From: Chryseobacterium populi
GTDB lineage: Bacteria; Bacteroidota; Bacteroidia; Flavobacteriales; Weeksellaceae
Reading direction: 5' to 3'
Length of the DNA stretch: 64,000 nucleotides
Assembly: GCF_000282115.1 (NCBI RefSeq)
Contig: NZ_AKJY01000004.1
Span: 1 to 64,000 of the forward strand
The notes under the pieces are model-generated. The model was not told where the DNA came from. It made no database searches and saw nothing but the letters and a program-made list of their open reading frames with translations. Positions 18,861 to 27,050 of this stretch are shown in pieces; positions within the stretch are counted from its first letter, which is position 1, and the number at the start of each line of letters is the position of its first letter. The position numbers were made by a program, and so were the translations under genes.

Positions 18861-19739
18861 TTATTCTATTTTTTTCACCTCTTTGAACTGTTCTTTAAAT
18901 TCAGTAGGAGTTGTTTTTTTTATGGATTTGAAAACCTTATTGAAATTGGCAATATTATTAAAGCCGGCTTCAAAAGCGATCTCGAAAACGGTAAGGTTCT
19001 TTTCCATCAGCCAGCGGGCGGCGTATCCGATTCTTATTTCATTAAGATAATTCACAAATGTCTTGCCTGTTCTTTTTTTGATGAATCTGTTGAAGGTCAC
19101 ATTGCTCATATTGACCAGTGATGCCACATCATCCAGTGTTATTTTATTTTCAAAATTTTTATGGACAAAATCATGAACAACCTTCATTTTATCATTATCA
19201 ACAAATGTTTCCAGCTCTATGCTGTAGGACGATAAAAATGTCTTGTCTTCAGCAATGGCCAATTCGTTAAGGATTTTCATGATTTCAATGAAAGATTCAA
19301 AACTATTCATCTTTGACAGGTTGAGAAAAGATTCCAATAGCTTTTCAGCAGTTTCCTGGGAAAACAAAATTCCCCGGATTGAATCTTTGATCAGATTATT
19401 GATGGGCTTCAGAATATTTTTTTGCATCAGTGACTGGTTAAAAAAATCCTGGTTAAACTGCACCGTGATCTCATGTGTTTTTCTGTTTTTACACTTATAA
19501 TTTGCCCAGCAGTGCGGCAGGTTGGGGCCCACCAATACCAGCTCTATATTTCCGATCTCCCCGGTGTGGTCTCCAATCATCCGGCGGTATCCTTTTCCTT
19601 TATAGACAAAATTGATCTCAATTTCCGGGTGATAATGATAGGGGAAATCAAATGAGGTTTTTATCCGGTCAAATACAAGAAAACTGTCTTCAGGAGATAA
19701 AGGAGTTATTTCTCTCAAAATATTTTCCAAACTGCTCAT
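18861..19739 (-). CDS. AraC-family transcriptional regulator, candidate regulator of the glycan locus
   Basis: A 292-residue protein with an N-terminal cupin-like sensing domain (FDFPYHYHPEIEINFVYKGKGYRRMIGDHTGEI, LVGPNLPHCW) and a C-terminal double helix-turn-helix (KITLDDVASLVNMSNVTFNRFIKKRTGKTFVNYLNEIRIG...FNNIANFNKVFKSIKKTTPTEFK). Such regulators bind a small sugar in the cupin domain and activate transport and catabolic genes. It lies upstream of susC on the same strand but ends in its own terminator, so it is separately transcribed and may control the locus in trans. A second AraC gene is divergent at 19980. The target is inferred from position only. Confidence 0.9.
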   Translation of the reverse strand: MSSLENILREITPLSPEDSFLVFDRIKTSFDFPYHYHPEIEINFVYKGKGYRRMIGDHTGEIGNIELVLVGPNLPHCWANYKCKNRKTHEITVQFNQDFFNQSLMQKNILKPINNLIKDSIRGILFSQETAEKLLESFLNLSKMNSFESFIEIMKILNELAIAEDKTFLSSYSIELETFVDNDKMKVVHDFVHKNFENKITLDDVASLVNMSNVTFNRFIKKRTGKTFVNYLNEIRIGYAARWLMEKNLTVFEIAFEAGFNNIANFNKVFKSIKKTTPTEFKEQFKEVKKIE

Positions 19740-19955
19740 TTAGCCTTTTATTTTTTTAAAGAAAATTAAATTATAGCACAAATGCAAATCTTTATACATT
19801 CATACCATAGCAGAAATGGAAATATATAAATTTTATTCTTAGTTTTTTCTTTTATATAGAATATTAATTACACCTGTTATTGAAAACTTTCCAGTCTTTT
19901 TGTTAAAAATTTCAATAGCATTCAATTATTTAATATCCCCATTTCTCCTTTTTTG

Positions 19956-19963
19956 TATCTTTA
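19956..19963 (+). promoter_or_regulatory. -7 box (TATCTTTA) of second AraC gene
   Basis: A one-mismatch match to TAnnTTTG, 16 nt before the ATG at 19980. It overlaps the longer TTG-initiated reading frame (19953), which is why the ATG was chosen. Confidence 0.55.
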
Positions 19964-19979
19964 TTCTTTAAGTTTATTC

Positions 19980-20852
19980 ATGCAGCTACACAATCTTATT
20001 TTTGAGGACAACTACAAAAGGTTTGGACTTGGTATTTTTTCCGAAGAGAATTTAGACCACCTGAAAGAAAATAAATTCAATTCTGAAATCAAAATTTTTT
20101 TTGTGCCGCCCGGATATGAATTAAGGGTAGACTTCAATTATTATAAAACAGAAACTCCTACCCTTTTTTTTCTGACCAATCAATATCTGGATGTGAAAAA
20201 GGGAAATGCTGATGAATCTGTCCTTCTCCATTATAACAGGGACTTTTACTGTATACAGATTCATGACAAAGAAGTTGCCTGCGATGGGCTGCTTTTTCAT
20301 AATGTATTCGAAATTCCGAAAGTAGAGCTTAATTCTTCCGAAGAAATTACAATCAGAAGTTTATTCAGCAATATACAACATGAGCTTGAATGGAAAGAAT
20401 CTTCCGGTGAAGAAATGATAAGAACCTATTTAAAACAGATTATCATTCATGCTACCCGGAAATGGAAAAAACAGAATCTGCAGACCGAAACGGTGAATAT
20501 TCCCAATAATGAGCTTGATATTTTCAGGGACTTCAGCAGAAATCTGGAAATTCATTTCAGAGAAAAACACAATGTGGCAGATTATGCGGAATTGCTCCGT
20601 ATAGCTCCTAAAACACTTACCCATAAGTTTAAAAGTCTGCATCTTGAATCTCCCAATCAGCTTATCATCAACAGAATTTTACTGGAAGCTAAAAGACTTC
20701 TTTTTTATACCGACAAACCGGTGAAAGAAATCGCCTATGATCTCGGATATGAAGATCCGGCATATTTTAACCGCCTTTTCACCAATAAAGTGGGAAGCAC
20801 TCCTGCTAATTTCAAAAAAAACTACTCTCCGGGAAAAAAGTACAATACTTAG
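19980..20852 (+). CDS. AraC-family transcriptional regulator
   Basis: A 290-residue protein taken from the ATG at 19980; a TTG at 19953 would lie within the promoter. The N-terminal ~170 residues are a poorly conserved sensing domain. The C-terminal AraC DNA-binding domain is clear: HNVADYAELLRIAPKTLTHKFKSLHLESPNQLIINRILLEAKRLL, then KEIAYDLGYEDPAYFNRLFTNKVGSTPANFKK. It is followed 87 nt later by the OsmC gene, which has its own promoter. The target regulon is unknown; divergence from the locus-linked AraC gene may be fortuitous. Confidence 0.88.
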   Translation: MQLHNLIFEDNYKRFGLGIFSEENLDHLKENKFNSEIKIFFVPPGYELRVDFNYYKTETPTLFFLTNQYLDVKKGNADESVLLHYNRDFYCIQIHDKEVACDGLLFHNVFEIPKVELNSSEEITIRSLFSNIQHELEWKESSGEEMIRTYLKQIIIHATRKWKKQNLQTETVNIPNNELDIFRDFSRNLEIHFREKHNVADYAELLRIAPKTLTHKFKSLHLESPNQLIINRILLEAKRLLFYTDKPVKEIAYDLGYEDPAYFNRLFTNKVGSTPANFKKNYSPGKKYNT

Positions 20853-20888
20853 TCCCTTTTATCTATTTATTCCGGTAAGTAACCACCC

Positions 20889-20896
20889 TATCTTTG
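20889..20896 (+). promoter_or_regulatory. -7 box (TATCTTTG) of osmC-like gene
   Basis: Exact match to the Bacteroidota -7 consensus TAnnTTTG, 43 nt before the OsmC-family ATG. Confidence 0.65.
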
Positions 20897-20939
20897 TAAC
20901 ATCAAAATCAAATCTATTAAACAATAAAAAACAAACATT

Positions 20940-21356
20940 ATGAGACGTAACGCAACAGCCGTTTGGAACGGTAACATCAAAGAAGGAAACGGACATATCA
21001 CTACACAAAGTACAACTTTAAACCAGACCCAATATTCTTTCAACAGCCGTTTTGCAGATGGTGTGGGAACCAACCCTGAAGAATTATTAGCCGCTGCCCA
21101 TGCAGGATGCTTCACCATGAAGTTAAGCGCTGAATTATCTCAGGCCGGTTTTACTCCGGAAGAATTAAAAACAACTTCAGTGATTACTTTGGATCCAAAT
21201 ATCGGAAAAATCACAAAATCAGAATTAACCTTAACCGCAAAAGTTCCGGGAATTTCTGAGGAAGAGTTTCAGAAATATGCTAAAATAGCAGAAGAAGGAT
21301 GCCCTGTGAGTGCAGCTTTCAATTTTGAAATTACATTGAATGCTACTTTAGCCTGA
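20940..21356 (+). CDS. OsmC-family peroxiredoxin
   Basis: A 138-residue cytoplasmic protein of the OsmC/Ohr family, which reduces organic hydroperoxides with two redox Cys. Cys1 is in AAHAGCFTMKLSAELSQAG and Cys2 in AEEGCPVSAAFNFEITL, matching the OsmC pattern. The N-terminal RRNATAVWNGNIKEGNGHI is also characteristic of this small OsmC type. It has its own TAnnTTTG promoter and sits alone between a regulator and the TetR operon. The role is oxidative-stress defence; the physiological electron donor is not visible. Confidence 0.93.
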   Translation: MRRNATAVWNGNIKEGNGHITTQSTTLNQTQYSFNSRFADGVGTNPEELLAAAHAGCFTMKLSAELSQAGFTPEELKTTSVITLDPNIGKITKSELTLTAKVPGISEEEFQKYAKIAEEGCPVSAAFNFEITLNATLA

Positions 21357-21429
21357 TAAAGTTAATTTTCCACCCTAGAAAAATTAAGTCTGAAACCTTT
21401 TTATGGCTATCAGGCTTAATTTTTCAAAC

Positions 21430-21451
21430 AAATATACCATTCGGTATATTT
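21430..21451 (+). promoter_or_regulatory. Palindromic operator for the TetR regulator
   Basis: A perfect 9-bp inverted repeat, AAATATACC and GGTATATTT, separated by ATTC. It ends 3 nt before the -7 box TATCTTTG, i.e. between the -33 and -7 positions, where a bound repressor would block polymerase. Dyad symmetry and location immediately upstream of the TetR gene indicate autoregulation. Confidence 0.85.
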
Positions 21452-21454
21452 TTG

Positions 21455-21462
21455 TATCTTTG
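21455..21462 (+). promoter_or_regulatory. -7 box (TATCTTTG) of tetR-thiolase operon
   Basis: Exact TAnnTTTG match, 16 nt before the TetR ATG at 21479 and directly downstream of the palindromic operator. Confidence 0.8.
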
Positions 21463-21478
21463 CCAATATTTCACGATC

Positions 21479-22090
21479 ATGTCAAAAGCAGAAAAGACCA
21501 AACAATTCATTATTGAGAAAACAGCCCCTTTGTTTAATACCAAAGGCTATATTTCAACGTCGCTTTCTGACATTACGGAAGCAACGGGATTAACGAAGGG
21601 AAGCATTTACGGAAACTTTGAGAATAAGGACGAGGTTGCCCTTGAGGCCTATAAATATAATTCAGGTTTGCTGAGTAAAAGTATGTCCCATTCACTGGGT
21701 GATCAATTCCCCACTGCAATAAATAAATTACAGGCTTTTGTAGCCTTCTACCGAAAGAGTTGGAGAACCGTTTTTTCCAATGGCGGATGTCCTTTAATGA
21801 ATGCTGCAACTGAAGCTGATGATACTTTTCCACGGTTAAAAAACCAGGTGACCAGATCTTTTGAAAACTGGATCAAAAAAATTTCCAAAGTGATTGTTCA
21901 GGGACAGGAAAATCATGAAATAAAAAAAGAACTGGATGCAGACGAATACGCTTCATTATATATCATGCTGATTGAAGGCGGAATCTTACTCTCCAAAACA
22001 ACCGGTGATGAAAAATACCTGAGCCAGGCACTGGACAGAATCTTACTCAGTATCGATCAGGAACTTAAAACTATTCCATCCAAAATTTAA
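21479..22090 (+). CDS. TetR/AcrR-family repressor
   Basis: A 203-residue regulator started at the ATG at 21479, because the TTG at 21452 lies within the -7 box. The N-terminal TetR HTH is clear (IIEKTAPLFNTKGYISTSLSDITEATGLTKGSIYGNFENKDEVALEAYKYN). The C-terminal domain (GGCPLMNAATEADDTFPRLKNQV) resembles the YcdC/TetR_C type. The operator at 21430-21451 and a 4-nt gap to the thiolase gene show that it heads and probably represses the operon. By family analogy the inducer could be a fatty acyl or other lipophilic compound; not visible in sequence. Confidence 0.92.
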   Translation: MSKAEKTKQFIIEKTAPLFNTKGYISTSLSDITEATGLTKGSIYGNFENKDEVALEAYKYNSGLLSKSMSHSLGDQFPTAINKLQAFVAFYRKSWRTVFSNGGCPLMNAATEADDTFPRLKNQVTRSFENWIKKISKVIVQGQENHEIKKELDADEYASLYIMLIEGGILLSKTTGDEKYLSQALDRILLSIDQELKTIPSKI

Positions 22091-22094
22091 CCTT

Positions 22095-23363
22095 ATGGAA
22101 ACAAAAAGAGTAGCAATTGTAGGATACAACAGAATTCCTTTTGCAAGATTCAATACCGCTTATGCAGATGCAGGCAATCAGGATCTGCTTCTTTCAGCGC
22201 TGAATGGATTAATAAGCCGTTATCACCTAAAAGGAAAACTTCTGGGTGAAGTTGCCGGCGGAGCGGTTATTAAGCATATTTCCGAAAGCAACCTCATCCG
22301 TGAAACCGTGATGAATACAACCCTGGATCCGGCTACTCCTGCATGCGATATCCAGCAGGCATGTGACACAGGAATTGAAGCTGCCATTTATATCGGAAAT
22401 AAAATTGCTCTCGGACAAATAGAAAGTGGTATTGCCTGCGGTGTGGAAGCCATGAGCAATATTCCTTTTGAATCTTCCGCAAGGTTAAGAAAAGCCTTAC
22501 TGAAAGCCAATAAAGAAAAATCTGCTTTCGGAAAATTAAAGCAATTGCTAAGCCCGAAACTGAAAGACTGGATGCCTATACCTTACAAAGGACAGGAACC
22601 TAAAACCGGCCTTGTGATGGGTGAACATACGGAAATCACAGCAAAATATTACCAGATTTCACGCAAGGACCAGGATGAGCTTGCTTTTAAAAGTCACCAG
22701 AATATGGCAAAAGCTTATGACGAAGGTTTTTTCGATGATATGATTACCCCTGCTTTCGGCTTGGATAAAGACAATAATTTACGCCGTGACACAAGTCTTG
22801 AAAAATTAGCCCAGCTAAAACCGGCTTTTGATAAACAAAACGGAACTTTAACAGCTGGGAATTCCACACCGTTTACTGATGGAGCTTCTGCTGTTTTGCT
22901 TGCAAGTGAAGACTGGGCAAAAGCCAATAATCTTCCTGTTCTGGCTTATATCACATTTTCAGAGCTGGCCGGAATAGAATATGTTGAAAACAGACAGAAT
23001 TTACTCCTGGCTCCGGTTTTTGCTGCTGAAAGAATGCTTAAAAAAGCAGGAATGAACCTTGAGGATTTTGACTATTATGAAATTCATGAAGCTTTTGCAG
23101 CACAGGTTTTAGCAACCCTTAAAATCTGGGAAAATGATGACCTGGCTAAAAAATTCGGACTTGAAAAAGCGCTTGGAAAAATAGACCGTAATAAACTGAA
23201 TGTAAAAGGCGGAAGTTTAGCCGCAGCTCATCCGTTCGCAGCAACAGGCGGAAGAATTATTGCCACACTCGCCAAGCTCCTCAATGAAAAAGGAAGCGGA
23301 AAAGGATTTATTTCCATTTGTGCAGCCAGAGGACAGGGAGTGACAATGATTATAGAAAAATAA
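22095..23363 (+). CDS. Thiolase (acetyl-CoA C-acyltransferase)
   Basis: A 422-residue cytoplasmic enzyme of the thiolase superfamily. The nucleophilic Cys90 is in DIQQACDTGIEAA, the catalytic His in YYEIHEAFAAQVL, and the C-terminal Cys in ISICAARGQGVTM; GGSLAAAHPFAATGGRI is the conserved GxxGHPxGxTG-type motif, with AHPFAATGG here. It degrades or forms beta-ketoacyl-CoA. It follows the TetR gene by 4 nt and precedes a hotdog thioesterase and FabF, suggesting a fatty-acid modification or degradation operon under TetR control. Direction and chain length are unknown. Confidence 0.92.
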   Translation: METKRVAIVGYNRIPFARFNTAYADAGNQDLLLSALNGLISRYHLKGKLLGEVAGGAVIKHISESNLIRETVMNTTLDPATPACDIQQACDTGIEAAIYIGNKIALGQIESGIACGVEAMSNIPFESSARLRKALLKANKEKSAFGKLKQLLSPKLKDWMPIPYKGQEPKTGLVMGEHTEITAKYYQISRKDQDELAFKSHQNMAKAYDEGFFDDMITPAFGLDKDNNLRRDTSLEKLAQLKPAFDKQNGTLTAGNSTPFTDGASAVLLASEDWAKANNLPVLAYITFSELAGIEYVENRQNLLLAPVFAAERMLKKAGMNLEDFDYYEIHEAFAAQVLATLKIWENDDLAKKFGLEKALGKIDRNKLNVKGGSLAAAHPFAATGGRIIATLAKLLNEKGSGKGFISICAARGQGVTMIIEK

Positions 23364-23374
23364 GAAAACAAAAT

Positions 23375-23800
23375 ATGGATAGATTAGAACAATTAAAACA
23401 ATTTATCGGAAAAGAATTTGATCAGTCTCCGTCACCGTTTATGAAATGGCTCAACCCTATCGTGGTATCCGTTGAAGAAGGACAGCTGGAATTCCAATAT
23501 ACCGTAAGAGCTGAATGGCTGAACCCGGTCGGAAATCTTCACGGCGGTGTAACGGCTGCTATTGTGGATGACATCATTGGTGCCACCATGTTTTCTCTGA
23601 ACGAAAATTCTTTCATAACAACCATTAATAATGTGATCGATTATTTTTCAACTGCAAAAGAAAATGATAATATTGTAGCTGAAACGAAAATTATTAAAAG
23701 AGGAAAGCAATTTGTCAATGCTCAATGTGAAATATGGAACGCAGATAAAACGAGATTAATTGCCAGAGGAACCTCTAATTTATTTAAAATTAATAACTAG
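23375..23800 (+). CDS. PaaI-type hotdog-fold thioesterase
   Basis: A 141-residue protein; the ATG at 23375 is chosen over a start 57 nt upstream that would run into the thiolase gene. The hotdog signature is WLNPVGNLHGGVTAAIVDDIIGATMF, with the HGG and a catalytic Asp on the helix. Family members hydrolyse acyl- or aryl-CoA thioesters. It starts 11 nt after the thiolase stop and ends 1 nt before the FabF ATG, so it is translationally linked to both. The specific acyl-CoA is unknown. Confidence 0.88.
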   Translation: MDRLEQLKQFIGKEFDQSPSPFMKWLNPIVVSVEEGQLEFQYTVRAEWLNPVGNLHGGVTAAIVDDIIGATMFSLNENSFITTINNVIDYFSTAKENDNIVAETKIIKRGKQFVNAQCEIWNADKTRLIARGTSNLFKINN

Positions 23801-23801
23801 T

Positions 23802-25043
23802 ATGAAAAGAGTTGTCATTACAGGACTGGGTGCAGTAACCCCGTTGGGAAACAATGTTGAAGATTTCTGGAAAAACAGTATCAACGGAGTGAGCGGAGCA
23901 GGATTAATCAAACATTTTGATACTGAAAAATTCAAAGTGCATTTTGCCTGTGAGGTAAAAGATTTTGATCCTAAAGTACATTTAACACACAATGAAATAA
24001 AAAGAAGCGATCTTTTTTCACAATATGCCATGTATTCATCTGCGGAAGCCATCCAGGATTCCGGATTGGATCTGGGAAATATGGATCCTTTTGATACCGG
24101 AGTAATCTGGGGAACCGGACAAGGTGGAATGTATACTTTTGAAAATGAAGTGGCAGAATTTTATACCGGTGAAGGAACACCCCGCTTCAATCCGTTTTTC
24201 GTTCCAAAATTTATTGCCAATATGGCTTCGGGAATGATTTCTATGAAATATGGCCTGCAGGGAATTAATTATACCACCGTTTCTGCATGTGCTACAGGAA
24301 ATACTGCACTAATGGATGCTTTTAACTATATCCGCCTCGGAAAGGCAAAAGTAATTATCAGCGGTGGTTCGGAAGCAGCCATTACACCCGCTTCAATCGG
24401 GGGATTTTCTATTATGAAAGCAATGTCTGTAAGAAACGATGATTTTGCAACTGCAAGCCGGCCGTATGATGCAGACAGAGATGGTTTCGTAATGGGAGAA
24501 GGTGCAGGCGCTCTGGTTCTTGAAGAGTATGAACATGCAAAAAGCAGAGGCGCAAAAATTTATGCCGAACTGGTAGGAGCTGCTATGACAGCAGATGCTT
24601 ATCATATGACGGCACCTCATCCGGAAGGAACTTCTGCTATTAAAGCAATGCAGCTTGCTCTTGATGAGGCCGGAATAAATACCGAAGACATTGATTATAT
24701 CAATCCACACGCAACCTCAACCCCGCTTGGAGATCTGGTTGAGCTAAAGGCGATCAACAAACTTTTCAAAGGAAGTAAAAACCTTGATATCAGTGCCACT
24801 AAATCTATGACAGGTCATCTATTGGGGGCAGCCGGTGCAGCTGAAGCCATTCTTTCTATAAAAGCAATTCAAAACGGAATCATCCCGCCTACAATTAACC
24901 TTCATAAGACTGATGAAAGCATTCCAAAGGATGTGAATATTGTATTTAATGAAGCTAAAGAAAAGGATATCACGTATGCATTGAGTAATGCTTTCGGTTT
25001 CGGAGGGCACAATGCAACTCTGATTTTCAAGAAATTCAGCTAA
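23802..25043 (+). CDS. fabF: Beta-ketoacyl-ACP synthase II (FabF-type)
   Basis: A 413-residue condensing enzyme, the usual FabF length, taken from the ATG at 23802 (MKRVVITGLGAVTPLGN). The catalytic triad is intact: Cys163 in VSACATGN, His in NPHATSTPLGD and His in KSMTGHLLGAAGAAE. It elongates acyl-ACP with malonyl-ACP. Being in a TetR operon with a thiolase and a thioesterase, rather than beside acpP, suggests it is an accessory FabF, perhaps for membrane-lipid adjustment or a specialised fatty acid. The operon ends at a bidirectional terminator at 25071-25098. Confidence 0.93.
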   Translation: MKRVVITGLGAVTPLGNNVEDFWKNSINGVSGAGLIKHFDTEKFKVHFACEVKDFDPKVHLTHNEIKRSDLFSQYAMYSSAEAIQDSGLDLGNMDPFDTGVIWGTGQGGMYTFENEVAEFYTGEGTPRFNPFFVPKFIANMASGMISMKYGLQGINYTTVSACATGNTALMDAFNYIRLGKAKVIISGGSEAAITPASIGGFSIMKAMSVRNDDFATASRPYDADRDGFVMGEGAGALVLEEYEHAKSRGAKIYAELVGAAMTADAYHMTAPHPEGTSAIKAMQLALDEAGINTEDIDYINPHATSTPLGDLVELKAINKLFKGSKNLDISATKSMTGHLLGAAGAAEAILSIKAIQNGIIPPTINLHKTDESIPKDVNIVFNEAKEKDITYALSNAFGFGGHNATLIFKKFS

Positions 25044-25070
25044 TTAACTATATAACAGGTTTATAAATAA

Positions 25071-25098
25071 AAAAAGCAGTCAGTTTTGACTGCTTTTT
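25071..25098. terminator. Bidirectional terminator between fabF and a convergent cupin gene
   Basis: A 12-bp perfect stem (25071-25082 and 25087-25098, loop GTTT) flanked by A and T runs on both sides. It lies between convergent genes ending at 25043 and 25112. Confidence 0.9.
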
Positions 25099-25111
25099 TA
25101 TGTAGTATCTC

Positions 25112-25516
25112 CTATTCAAAATCCGGGATAAAAAAATCATCAGCATTTTCAGCCATGGGAATGTATAACCTTTCCCATTCCTTTCCTTCTATGATATCCC
25201 AGGTATGCCCTTCTCCCTTAGTATCTTCCGCCAGAAGAATAATTCCCGGCTCAATAAGAAACGTAGAACCATCACTTACGGTAAATAAGATACTTCCTTT
25301 TAAGGTCACCACATATTGTCTTCTTGGAGCAGGATGAATATTTTTCTCCCACTCCTCCGTTATTGTACTTATCCAGAAAGAGGCGGTATTCATCGGTTTC
25401 AAAGTGGGAATTTTTCCTTTTTCAAACCTGCTTGTTCCATCAGGATTATTCATCATCCTTACGGCAGGAACAAATCCACTTTTAATTTCCATACTGCTCT
25501 TTACTTTTTTGATCAT
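25112..25516 (-). CDS. Cupin-domain protein, function unknown
   Basis: A 134-residue cytoplasmic protein. A small beta-barrel cupin is indicated by IHPAPRRQYVVTLKGSILFTVSDGSTFLIEPGIILLAEDTKGEGHTWDI, which has the Pro/Gly pattern and a His near the end of motif 2. The usual two-His-plus-Glu metal site is only partly recognisable. A start at an internal ATG (25492) is possible. It is convergent with fabF, shares its terminator, and lies 41 nt from the L,D-transpeptidase-like gene end. The ligand or reaction is not deducible. Confidence 0.75.
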   Translation of the reverse strand: MIKKVKSSMEIKSGFVPAVRMMNNPDGTSRFEKGKIPTLKPMNTASFWISTITEEWEKNIHPAPRRQYVVTLKGSILFTVSDGSTFLIEPGIILLAEDTKGEGHTWDIIEGKEWERLYIPMAENADDFFIPDFE

Positions 25517-25557
25517 CAGCTTTATTGCTGAATAATCTCACCATCAATAAATCTAAA

Positions 25558-26313
25558 TTAAGATTTTAACCATTCCGATCTGGAAAGATAATTCTGATCG
25601 GGATAATAAATGAAGAGACAACTTTTTCCTTTGATTGTGTTGATGATGGGCTGAGTCAAACTTCTTGGAATTGCAGGACATCCCCAGCTTCTTCCGATCC
25701 TTTTATGCATTGCTGCAAATTCCTCACTTACATAATCAGCCCCATGCATCACGATTGCTCTTTTAAATGCCGCATCATTAAATCCTTTATCCATTCCCAA
25801 AAGCTTCAAAGAATATCCGTTGTCACCTTCATATGTTGTATCAGTAATATAAAATCCCATGCTGCTTTGAAGCGAACTTTCAGTGTTTGAAAAATTTGTG
25901 GCAAATTCTTCTCCTGTGTTCTTTCCGTGGGCAACCAGTGAATTAAACAATACTTTTTTCTCATTGATATCAATTACCCAAAGTCTTTTCATATTTGAAG
26001 ACATAGAAAAATCGCATACTGTAAGTAAATGCGAATCCTGATTAAGCAAACCGGCTTTCTTCAAATTCTCAAAACCAGTTAAGGCTTTGAAGAAAACTTC
26101 TTCGTTAAGTTCATGTCCTTGTTCAAATGTAATGGCTTTGTATAATTCTTCTGAAGAAGATACCGTATTTGCCGTCTTCTCAGATTTCGTGTCAGCTAAT
26201 CTTTCAGTTTTTTTTGTACTGTTTTCATTCTTTACAATTGTCTTTTCAGGAGACAGGTAGAATGAAGTAGTTACCATGTAAACAATACCTAATACGCTAT
26301 ATAATCCTTTCAT
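25558..26313 (-). CDS. L,D-transpeptidase-like murein protein (YkuD-like 2)
   Basis: A 251-residue exported protein with an N-terminal hydrophobic signal/anchor (LYSVLGIVYMVTTSFYL). After a low-complexity Lys/Thr/Glu linker, the catalytic domain has VCDFSMSSNMKRLWVIDINEKKVLFNSLVAHGKNTG, IVMHGADYVSEEF and GRSWGCPAIPR. The last holds the Cys of the YkuD-type His...SxGC motif. Family members cross-link or trim peptidoglycan, or attach lipoproteins to it. It has its own TAnnTTTG box 32 nt before the ATG. Monocistronic or followed by the cupin gene. Confidence 0.88.
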   Translation of the reverse strand: MKGLYSVLGIVYMVTTSFYLSPEKTIVKNENSTKKTERLADTKSEKTANTVSSSEELYKAITFEQGHELNEEVFFKALTGFENLKKAGLLNQDSHLLTVCDFSMSSNMKRLWVIDINEKKVLFNSLVAHGKNTGEEFATNFSNTESSLQSSMGFYITDTTYEGDNGYSLKLLGMDKGFNDAAFKRAIVMHGADYVSEEFAAMHKRIGRSWGCPAIPRSLTQPIINTIKGKSCLFIYYPDQNYLSRSEWLKS

Positions 26314-26344
26314 TCAATACTATGCTAAATATAAATTAGTCGGG

Positions 26345-26352
26345 CAAAATTA
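26345..26352 (-). promoter_or_regulatory. -7 box (TAATTTTG) of L,D-transpeptidase-like gene
   Basis: Minus-strand match to TAnnTTTG, 31 nt upstream of the ATG at 26313. Confidence 0.55.
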
Positions 26353-26441
26353 TAAAAACATAATTACCGAAGGACAAAATCCCATCAAAGTTTAACTCAA
26401 TTTAAGAAACTTTAACTTCCTGATTTCGTGAATTAAAGCAC

Positions 26442-26969
26442 TTATTTTTGTGAATCCGGAACAAATTCCAGGCTTATGGAATTCATACAATATCTCAATC
26501 CTGTGGGCTTTGGACCGTCGTCAAAAACATGCCCCAGATGAGAGTCACATCGTTTGCAAAGTACCTCTACTCTTTCCATTCCGTAAGTAACATCTCTTTT
26601 GTAATAAACCCCTTCCTTATCGGCTTCAAAAAAGCTCGGCCAACCACAGCTGCTCGCAAATTTTGATGTGGAGCGGAACAGATGATGTCCACAAACAGCA
26701 CAGTAATAATCTCCTATTTCATCAAATTCATTATATTTTCCGGTAAATGCCCTTTCCGTTGCAGCTTCTCTTGCCACAGCATATAAATCAGGAGCCAGGA
26801 TTTTCTTCCATTCTTCATTGGAAATATTCAGTTTTGTGGTATTTGTTCTTGAGTAGTATGGATTGTTTTTTGCTTCTATATTTTCCATATGAGTTATTTT
26901 AACAGGTTTTTTAGTCTGCGAGCACATTTGCAGGAAGGTTAATAATAGTATTGAAACTAAAAATTTCAT
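26442..26969 (-). CDS. msrB: Peptide-methionine (R)-S-oxide reductase MsrB
   Basis: A 175-residue protein taken from the ATG at 26969, which gives a signal peptide (MKFLVSILLLTFLQMCSQ), possibly of lipoprotein type although Met before Cys is atypical. The MsrB domain has both zinc CxxC pairs (YCAVCGHH and VLCKRCDSHLGHVF), GWPSF and the catalytic Cys in RYCMNSISLEF. It repairs methionine-R-sulfoxide in exported proteins. A longer reading frame to 27050 would overlap the divergent promoter region and is not used. It is divergent from the DUF445 gene. Confidence 0.92.
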   Translation of the reverse strand: MKFLVSILLLTFLQMCSQTKKPVKITHMENIEAKNNPYYSRTNTTKLNISNEEWKKILAPDLYAVAREAATERAFTGKYNEFDEIGDYYCAVCGHHLFRSTSKFASSCGWPSFFEADKEGVYYKRDVTYGMERVEVLCKRCDSHLGHVFDDGPKPTGLRYCMNSISLEFVPDSQK

Positions 26970-27028
26970 AAGCAGATTATAATCCTTAAAATAATGATCA
27001 ATTATTAAGGATTGATAGGTTTCATACC

Positions 27029-27045
27029 CAAATTTACTAAATTTG
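27029..27045. promoter_or_regulatory. Back-to-back -7 boxes forming a palindrome (msrB / DUF445)
   Basis: The 17-bp sequence CAAATTTACTAAATTTG is an 8-bp inverted repeat around a single C. Each arm is an exact TAnnTTTG box, TAAATTTG, facing outward: minus strand 27036-27029 toward msrB, plus strand 27038-27045 toward the DUF445 gene, whose ATG is only 5 nt further. Confidence 0.7.
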
Positions 27046-27050
27046 ATCAT

